Positions 58,028 to 64,000 of a stretch of 64,000 nt of DNA are shown piece after piece. The DNA comes from Shewanella sp. OMA3-2 (GTDB lineage: Bacteria > Pseudomonadota > Gammaproteobacteria > Enterobacterales > Shewanellaceae), in the NCBI RefSeq assembly GCF_021513195.1, contig NZ_CP090974.1:2430001-2494000 (forward strand). The letters run 5' to 3'. The first letter of the stretch is position 1, and each line of letters begins with the position of its first letter. The notes beneath the pieces are model-generated. The model was not told the DNA's origin, made no database searches, and saw nothing but the letters and a program-made list of their open reading frames with translations. A program made the translations under genes and the position numbers.

Positions 58028-58104
58028 TGGCGGAGCGGACGGGACTCGAACCCGCGACCCCCGGCGTGACAGGCCGGTATTCTAACCAACTGAACTACCG
58101 CTCC
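58028..58104 (-). tRNA. tRNA-Asp (GTC)
   Basis: A 77-base cloverleaf on the minus strand: acceptor GGAGCGG/CCGCTCC, D arm TAGTTCAGTTGGTTAGA, anticodon arm with GTC (plus-strand 58068-58070), T arm GGTTCGAGTCC and encoded CCA end. Confidence 0.98.
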
Positions 58105-58202
58105 AAATTCTTTTAAATCTATGCAGCGAATAATAAAGTTGTCTCTTTATGTCGTCAACAAATTTTTAATCAATTAAATCTGTTTAGCTAAAAAATAACC
58201 AA

Positions 58203-59567
58203 TTATTTTTTGTCATCAGATAATGTCAAATCAATATCATCTAGATCTAAATCCAAATCCAAACCTAGACTATCATCATCTTTCTTTTTACCCGAGCTCT
58301 GCTCTTGTTGCTGTAATCTAATTTCTGCAGCAGCTAACGCTTTTGATAAAGCGTGTTTCTTACGCCAAACGATAAAGCCTATGATCCCAAGAATAAATAA
58401 CACACCATTTATTACAGCAATAAAAAAAATAGCATCCTCTCTGGCCTTTTGTTCTTCAGCCCTAGCGATAACAGCGGCTTTTTCGGCTAACTCTTCAGCA
58501 CTTGGCGGTGGCGGTGGCGGCTCAACCAAATTAAAAAACATTTCAGGAATATTGAGCAGAATTTCTCGACCACGAATTGTCGTACTCGCGACAGTCCCTT
58601 TTACACGATAACTACCAAACGCTGAAACAGTTGGTAGAGGTAACATATACTCTGGCGTTGGTACTCCCATTAATACCACAGGTACTTGCAGGCCAGCAGG
58701 ACCGACAAGCTCAAATTGAATATGGGTTTGAGACAATAAGATTTCCGCTTCATTGACCGATATCGCTAAATACCAAGTGCCCGTAAGCGGATCTTCTGGG
58801 GCGACCATTTTTACCTTTATTGGCTGTCTTGACAGTAAAAAAGGCATACTAAATTCACGTTCAAATATATTATTTCTGGCGGTAACACTTAATGTATAAT
58901 GCCCAGAGGGTTGCTCTAAATTTGTACTGCCAGTAAAAATTCCATCATCAGGTCGCTCGTCTAAATCTTCGCCATTATCTTTATATGCGCCGACTATTAT
59001 AGTCCCTGTCGCAAAATTATCATCAGTAGCTAAATGTTGGCTAGTGAACTTTGACGTCCACTCAATCATGAACTCTAACCCTGGCATCCGCATAGTTAAA
59101 TCATCAGCGGTTAATCGAGCAAGCACTTTTAATCGCTCACCTTGATATAAAGGTTGTGGTAATGGTTCAACATCAATATTGATTTTGGATACTTTTTCAA
59201 TCTTCGAACCAGGTAAAACATCGCCAAGTAACTGCCATGGGCCTGGAGTTGGATTGGCTATAGATATAATATCTCCGGTAATACCATCAACCCACTTTAC
59301 CGACTCTGGGTGTCTAGATGAGTACCATTTACTGCCATCAGGCTGCACAATAACCACTGGCGAAGATCCATAGTTACGTTGAACAATTAACGTCACCTGC
59401 TCCACTTTATGATCAATTCTGAACCTGTTTTTCAGTTCCATCGCATAGGGCGCAGGTACATAATTGCTAATAGTCGTTGTATTAGCGACCACCGCATAGC
59501 TACCTGTTGACATAGCCCAACAAAGGCCTGCAAGTATGGTTAACGTGTAAACACCCATTGATTTCAT
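58203..59567 (-). CDS. TIGR03503-family membrane protein
   Basis: Predicted single-anchor protein of about 454 residues. It has an N-terminal signal sequence (MGVYTLTILAGLCWAMSTGSYA), a large beta-rich extracytoplasmic part including WYSSRHPESVKWVDG and GPWQLLGDVLPG, a proline run (PPPPPP) and a helix (DAIFFIAVINGVLFILGIIGFIVW), then an Asp/Leu-rich tail (LGLDLDLDLDDIDLTL). This matches the TIGR03503 family of marine gammaproteobacteria; role unknown. The exact start among several in-frame ATGs is open; the farthest overlaps dnaQ. Confidence 0.8.
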   Translation of the reverse strand: MKSMGVYTLTILAGLCWAMSTGSYAVVANTTTISNYVPAPYAMELKNRFRIDHKVEQVTLIVQRNYGSSPVVIVQPDGSKWYSSRHPESVKWVDGITGDIISIANPTPGPWQLLGDVLPGSKIEKVSKINIDVEPLPQPLYQGERLKVLARLTADDLTMRMPGLEFMIEWTSKFTSQHLATDDNFATGTIIVGAYKDNGEDLDERPDDGIFTGSTNLEQPSGHYTLSVTARNNIFEREFSMPFLLSRQPIKVKMVAPEDPLTGTWYLAISVNEAEILLSQTHIQFELVGPAGLQVPVVLMGVPTPEYMLPLPTVSAFGSYRVKGTVASTTIRGREILLNIPEMFFNLVEPPPPPPSAEELAEKAAVIARAEEQKAREDAIFFIAVINGVLFILGIIGFIVWRKKHALSKALAAAEIRLQQQEQSSGKKKDDDSLGLDLDLDLDDIDLTLSDDKK

Positions 59568-59575
59568 TAAGTGAA

Positions 59576-60304
59576 TTATCCTCTCCAGAGGCATTTACCC
59601 GATTTAGCAACTAAATCAAGTCTTTGTTCATGTAGTACTATTTCATCGGCCGATGCGTGGATCACTTTAAGATTAAACGCATTTTGGTCAATCCTTTTAA
59701 TGCCGCCAGCCTCTTGTCCGGCCTTTTCACTGGATAAATTAAACTTGATCTGCCCACCGGTCATGATCAAATAGACATCGGCTAAAATCTCAGCATCGAG
59801 CAGTGCGCCGTGATAGGTTCTGCGAGTATTATCAATACCATAACGGCGACAAAGCGCATCAAGATTATTCTTTTGACCAGGATGCAAACGCTTAGCTATT
59901 GCTAAGGAGTCGAGAATTTGGCAGATATCTTTTGTTTTAGGGCCTACCGGATTGAGTTTAGAAAACTCATGATCCATAAAGCTAACGTCGAAGTTTGCGT
60001 TATGCGCGACTATTTCAGCCCCATCAATAAAGTTAATAAAATCCTGTGCTATTTGATGAAATCTAGGTTCTCCGGCAACACGTTCATCGGTAATACCATG
60101 AACTTGAATAGCTTCGGGATCGATGGTTTGCCCAGGATTAATATACTGGTGATATATACGCCCAGTTAAACGACGGTTTATCACTTCAACACAGCCAATT
60201 TCTATAATTCTGTGACCAATATAAATCGGACCACCTGCTTGATTCATACCGGTTGTTTCAGTATCGAGAATAATTTGTCGTGGTGCTGAAGAAATGATAT
60301 TCAT
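59576..60304 (-). CDS. dnaQ: DNA polymerase III epsilon subunit (proofreading exonuclease)
   Basis: 3'-5' DEDDh exonuclease of the replicative polymerase. The 242-residue product has ExoI ILDTETTGMN, ExoII HNANFDVSFMDHEF and ExoIIIepsilon YHGALLDAEILADVYL, with all catalytic acids present, and a C-terminal region for binding DnaE. Divergent from rnhA with a 71-base gap, as in E. coli. Confidence 0.97.
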   Translation of the reverse strand: MNIISSAPRQIILDTETTGMNQAGGPIYIGHRIIEIGCVEVINRRLTGRIYHQYINPGQTIDPEAIQVHGITDERVAGEPRFHQIAQDFINFIDGAEIVAHNANFDVSFMDHEFSKLNPVGPKTKDICQILDSLAIAKRLHPGQKNNLDALCRRYGIDNTRRTYHGALLDAEILADVYLIMTGGQIKFNLSSEKAGQEAGGIKRIDQNAFNLKVIHASADEIVLHEQRLDLVAKSGKCLWRG

Positions 60305-60375
60305 TTATGTAGTCAACTTAAGGTTATGCGTATACTAGCGCCAAATTTTTACTTATTAGTAAGTGTATCAATTCA

Positions 60376-60848
60376 ATGACTGAACTAAAACAACTTCATA
60401 TTTATACTGATGGTTCTTGCCTTGGGAATCCAGGCCCTGGCGGTTATGGTGTTGTAATGATCTATAAGCAAAAAATAAAAGAATTGTCAGCTGGTTTTGA
60501 GCTTACCACCAATAATAGGATGGAATTGTTAGCGCCGATTGTGGCATTAGAATCACTTTTTGATGCTTGTAACATTATTTTAATCAGTGACAGCCAATAC
60601 ATGCGTAAAGGTATCACACAGTGGATCCACGGTTGGAAAAAAAGAATTGGAGAACCTCTGCTAACGAGCCGGTTAAAAATGTTGATCTGTGGAAACGTCT
60701 TGATGCCGCCAGTCAGAAACACCAAATTGACTGGCGTTGGGTTAAAGGACATTCTGGCCAAATTGAAAACGAGCGATGTGATGACTTAGCCCGAAATGCC
60801 GCTATGGGTAAAAATCTACAAAAAGATATTCATTATCAAGCAAGTTAA
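60376..60848 (+). CDS. rnhA: Ribonuclease HI, interrupted by one frameshift
   Basis: Cuts RNA in RNA-DNA hybrids. Catalytic acids are in [21 protein letters not shown] (MEL), SDSQY and ENERCDDLA. The frame breaks after HGWKKR at a run of seven A (60637-60643). With eight A the protein reads [22 protein letters not shown], matching the family, and continues to 60848. One missing A in a homopolymer is the likely cause. The full product is about 157 residues, close to E. coli RNase HI. Confidence 0.93.
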
Positions 60849-60858
60849 CCTCAACTCG

Positions 60859-61593
60859 CTATTTAACTTTTAAACCTGAACGTCCTGCTGAAGGTGCTGT
60901 AGACCAGTTTGGGGCTTTAATTTTTTGTTTATCGCGTATTGGTGTATAAGGAGAATCAAGTTTTCGAGCAACAATCAAATACATACCGCCAGTACTAGGT
61001 AGCCAGTTTTGAAGACGATTATGCCAGCCAAATTTACTGGGGCATTGGGTCAATAAATGGTGATATACCAAACGTTCATCGGTTAATACTTGATAGCCTA
61101 ATAAGCCCAACCAATCCTTTACCCTTGATGGCATATAAAAATGGCCACTCCAAGGCAATTGGGATTGATACTTTGGAATTAACTTACCAAAAAAAGCAGG
61201 ACTAATAGGGTTAAATCCAGCAATGATCACATATCCTCCCGAGACGATTACCCTGTCGACTTCTCTTAAAATTTGATAGGGGTCAGACTCATATTCCAGT
61301 AAGGCCGTCATTAATACTGCATCAATACAATTCTGTTGTATCGGTAGGTGTCTAGGGCAAGCATTAATTGATGCTTCTGAGTCTTGATACACACTAAAAT
61401 GATAATTTATTTGGCAATGCAGACTATTAATAGCTGAGCTTAAAGGGCCTAACTTCAATAAATGATAACCAAAAAGCCTTGGCCACCAAGATTTAAGGGC
61501 TAAATTGAGTTCAGATTCAATGTAATCACCGCATGCAAAGTCTTGCCAAATCATAGGCACTTTTACGTCATTAACATCTGTTCCACTTAGCAA
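60859..61593 (-). CDS. SAM-dependent methyltransferase (YafS-like)
   Basis: Soluble protein of 244 residues. The class I methyltransferase core is divergent in motif I, with the HLPIQQNCIDAVLMTALLEYESDPYQILRE segment as post-I/II and GGYVIIAGFNPISP as motif III. It lies between rnhA and gloB, the position of yafS in E. coli, which supports the call. Substrate unknown. Confidence 0.87.
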   Translation of the reverse strand: MLSGTDVNDVKVPMIWQDFACGDYIESELNLALKSWWPRLFGYHLLKLGPLSSAINSLHCQINYHFSVYQDSEASINACPRHLPIQQNCIDAVLMTALLEYESDPYQILREVDRVIVSGGYVIIAGFNPISPAFFGKLIPKYQSQLPWSGHFYMPSRVKDWLGLLGYQVLTDERLVYHHLLTQCPSKFGWHNRLQNWLPSTGGMYLIVARKLDSPYTPIRDKQKIKAPNWSTAPSAGRSGLKVK

Positions 61594-61680
61594 ATTAAGC
61601 TCCTAAAAAGCGCATATTATTGAACAAAGTCGCAGATATGTTTACTCTACCAAAACGAATGATGAAACTCGAGAATGATA

Positions 61681-62466
61681 ATGTATCAAATCCACCGTAT
61701 TGCCGCCTTCAATGATAATTATATTTGGTTAGTTCAATATAACTCAAGTCATGCATATGTTGTTGATCCTGGTTGTGGCCAAACCGTAATTGATTACCTT
61801 GCTGCAAACAAGATTCAGTTATCTGGCATATTCATTACACATCACCACCATGACCATACTGGCGGCATCGCATTATTACAAAACTATCATCAGGATAAGT
61901 TAACCGTTTTCGGCCCTTATAATGAATCAATCGTTGGATTAACTCAGCAGATAAAGTTAGCTGAACATCAAACTGATACACTGCACATTAAGGATTGGCA
62001 TGCAGACATAAAGGTTGTTAGCGTGCTGGGTCATACACGAGGACATATCGCCTATATTATTGACGATAATTTATTTTGTGGTGACACATTATTTAGTGGC
62101 GGTTGTGGTCGATTGTTTGAGGGAACCGCTAAGCAGATGTCTACTTCACTTTCGGTATTAGCCAAGTTACCTGATGCGACAAAAGTGTTTTGCGCCCACG
62201 AATATACCCAATCAAACCTCACTTTTGCAGTTGTTGTAATGCCCGACAATAAATTTTTGAAGAATTACTTGGCTGAAGTGAACACCTTGCGAAAGGATAA
62301 CCAAGCGACTATTCCAACCAATATGGGCTTAGAAAAACGGATTAATCCCTTTCTTCAATGTGAAAATTTGGCGATTAAATCGGCAGTTTCATTATATTCT
62401 AATGAAGATGTTAATGATGAAATTCAAGTATTTAAAAACTTAAGGTTATGGAAGGATAACTTTTAA
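61681..62466 (+). CDS. gloB: Hydroxyacylglutathione hydrolase (glyoxalase II)
   Basis: Metallo-beta-lactamase-fold hydrolase releasing D-lactate and glutathione from S-lactoylglutathione. The metal motif THHHHDHTGG, the metal ligand GHTRGH, the bridging Asp region FCGDTLFSGGCGR and AHEYT are present. ATG 61681 is preferred (MYQIHRIAAFNDNYIWLV). About 261 residues. Neighbours match the gloB-mltD pair of E. coli. Confidence 0.96.
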   Translation: MYQIHRIAAFNDNYIWLVQYNSSHAYVVDPGCGQTVIDYLAANKIQLSGIFITHHHHDHTGGIALLQNYHQDKLTVFGPYNESIVGLTQQIKLAEHQTDTLHIKDWHADIKVVSVLGHTRGHIAYIIDDNLFCGDTLFSGGCGRLFEGTAKQMSTSLSVLAKLPDATKVFCAHEYTQSNLTFAVVVMPDNKFLKNYLAEVNTLRKDNQATIPTNMGLEKRINPFLQCENLAIKSAVSLYSNEDVNDEIQVFKNLRLWKDNF

Positions 62467-62620
62467 TCCTAGATAAACAGAGTTTAATAAGACATTAAAT
62501 ATATTTTCTTTTACAATGTTTAATTCGGCTTTTCTAGACTGAGAAAATCTATCTCAAACAAAATAGAATATAATCATATCAAATCAAGGTGTTGCGCCTT
62601 TATTTCGGGATATTTATTTA

Positions 62621-64000
62621 ATGAAAACAAAGTTAACATTGCTTGCAGCTAGTATTATATTAGTTATAGGCTGTCAATCAGTAAAACATGATATAGATAC
62701 CGATCCTGTTATCAATCCAGCTTTAGTGAAAGTCCCGACAAAAACAAGCCAACAACCTACTTCCCTTGAAGATATTGAAGATGATTTAGCACAAGCCAAT
62801 GATGTTTGGCAACGCATTAGAGATGGCATGCAGTTACGCATTGCTGACAAAGAGTTAGTAGATTATTACCGTCAAAAGTTTATCGAAAATCCACAACACT
62901 TAGAAGTGGTAACTCAACGAGCAGAGCCTTTTCTATATTTTATTCTTGAAGAAATTGACAAGCGAAATTTACCCACAGAACTAGCCCTTTTACCCATAAT
63001 TGAAAGTGCATTTGATCCCACAGCAACCTCAAGCAGTGATGCATCGGGTTTATGGCAACTAACATTACCTACTGCGGCAGCGTTTAAAGTCAAAACCAAT
63101 TGGTGGTATGACGGTCGACGTGATATTAGAGCCTCGACAATCGCAGCTTTAGACTTGTTAGAATACCTTTATGCCAAAATGGGTAACAATTGGATTTATG
63201 CACTTGCTGCCTATAACTCAGGTGAAGGACGTGTATTAAACGCTATAAAGCATAATAAAAATAACGGCACAGAAACAAATTTTTGGATGTTAAAGCTACC
63301 AAAGGAAACAGCCCATTACGTACCACAGTTACTGGCTCTTGCTGATATAGTACAAAACTCATCAGAATTGGGGATTCAATTAGCAGCAATTGAGAATAAG
63401 CCACGTATTGAAATGGTGAATATTGAAAGCCAACTAGACCTTAACTTAGCGGCTGAAATGGCCAATATTTCGGTTGAGGAGCTTAAACAGCTTAACCCTG
63501 GATTAACACGATGGGCTACCGCGCCAGAAGGTCCGCACTATTTAACTATCCCTGCTGATAATGCCAAAGGCTTTAAACGTTCTCTCGCGTCTTTAGACCC
63601 TAACTCGCGTATTAACTGGGTGAGATATAAGATTAAACCTGGTGACAGTATCAGTGAAATTGCGGCTCAATTTGAAACTTCGCCAACAATGATCCGCAGC
63701 AGTAATGGTATTAAAGATAATAATATTACCGCTGGAAGATTTTTGATTATACCGATAGCAACTAAAGATGCAGATATAGAGAGTTTACATGCTGATCAAC
63801 AACTTGCACGTAAACCTGTAGTAAAATCGAGCACGAAAAGACAATCCTATTTGGTCAAATCCGGAGATAACCTCTGGAACATTGCCCAAAATAATAATAT
63901 TTCAGTCGCTCAGATAACCAAATGGAATAAGCTTAGTAAAGACCAACCGCTTAAAATAGGTCAAAACTTAACTTTTTATCCTAATGAAGTTACCCAAACA
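62621..64000 (+). CDS. mltD: MltD membrane-bound lytic murein transglycosylase (copy 2, 3' end outside window)
   Basis: Starts at ATG 62621 with a lipoprotein signal and Cys at residue 18 (LVIGCQS). The SLT domain has the catalytic Glu in LPIIESAFDP, SDASGLWQLT and ALAAYNSGEGR, followed by LysM domains (YKIKPGDSISEIAAQF, YLVKSGDNLWNIAQNN). It runs open to the window edge, at least 460 residues. Immediately downstream of gloB, the E. coli mltD position, so this is the likely orthologue. It shares its whole architecture with the copy at 28819. Confidence 0.93.
   Translation, partial: MKTKLTLLAASIILVIGCQSVKHDIDTDPVINPALVKVPTKTSQQPTSLEDIEDDLAQANDVWQRIRDGMQLRIADKELVDYYRQKFIENPQHLEVVTQRAEPFLYFILEEIDKRNLPTELALLPIIESAFDPTATSSSDASGLWQLTLPTAAAFKVKTNWWYDGRRDIRASTIAALDLLEYLYAKMGNNWIYALAAYNSGEGRVLNAIKHNKNNGTETNFWMLKLPKETAHYVPQLLALADIVQNSSELGIQLAAIENKPRIEMVNIESQLDLNLAAEMANISVEELKQLNPGLTRWATAPEGPHYLTIPADNAKGFKRSLASLDPNSRINWVRYKIKPGDSISEIAAQFETSPTMIRSSNGIKDNNITAGRFLIIPIATKDADIESLHADQQLARKPVVKSSTKRQSYLVKSGDNLWNIAQNNNISVAQITKWNKLSKDQPLKIGQNLTFYPNEVTQT

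Noticed and set aside
60630..60650. Programmed -1 frameshift in rnhA at the A run
   Set aside because: The A run is not in X-XXY-YYZ phase, and RNase HI is normally made from one frame; a missing base is simpler.
805..63999. Many open frames on the opposite strand of gyrA, rpsA, hsdS, ccoP and others
   Set aside because: They lie wholly inside strongly conserved genes, lack ribosome binding sites and have shadow-like composition.
1..64000. CRISPR arrays, insertion sequences and rRNA genes
   Set aside because: I saw no regularly spaced repeats, transposase genes, terminal inverted repeats of IS type or rRNA sequence.

Overview
This window looks like a chromosomal segment of a moderately AT-rich Shewanella (Gammaproteobacteria). 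I infer this from protein similarity recalled from memory and from gene order: gyrA-serC-aspC-aroA-cmk-rpsA-ihfB-lapAB-pyrF, then ccoNOQP-ccoH-ccoI-ccoS-fnr/etrA-uspE-ttcA, then dnaQ-rnhA-yafS-gloB-mltD. No database search was possible.

Layout. 1-14.8 kb is core metabolism and information processing: ubiG (partial), gyrA, serC, an aspartate/aromatic aminotransferase, aroA, cmk, rpsA, ihfB, lapA, lapB, pyrF, an SDR oxidoreductase and a DUF2058 protein. 14.8-30.8 kb is mixed housekeeping: an acyl-CoA dehydrogenase with a PsrA-like operator, dacB, pssA, a DTW-domain tRNA modifier, a RecQ-family helicase operon, ecotin, two tail-to-tail diguanylate cyclases, a glutathione S-transferase, an MltD-type lytic transglycosylase and sirB2.

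30.9-43.3 kb is an accessory defence island. It holds a type I restriction-modification system (hsdR, hsdM, hsdS) with unusual small genes between hsdR and hsdM, a truncated anti-phage dCTP deaminase (DcdV/AvcD type), a 3' stub of the DNA ADP-ribosyltransferase toxin darT, its antitoxin darG with one frameshift, and a tyrosine recombinase at the right edge. The most informative event is a deletion that appears to have joined the deaminase, cut inside its zinc site, to the last codons of darT, leaving an orphan antitoxin.

43.3-54.7 kb is a microaerobic/anaerobic respiration block: a Fur-box-preceded small cysteine-rich gene, a lipoprotein, the cbb3 oxidase operon behind a perfect FNR site, its copper/maturation genes, the FNR homologue itself, an FNR-site-preceded uspE, and ttcA behind an RNA that can fold in two exclusive ways. 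54.7-64 kb is core again: a YvcK/CofD-like protein, a second aromatic aminotransferase, tRNA-Asp, dnaQ, rnhA, a methyltransferase, gloB and a second mltD paralogue running off the end.

A quality warning: seven genes (serC, aroA, cmk, tapT-like, darG, the Cys-rich gene, rnhA) each need exactly one base added or removed to restore a conserved protein. Several are essential or near-essential, and three of the seven sites sit in the same CCGGG context, so most are probably base-calling errors and not real mutations.
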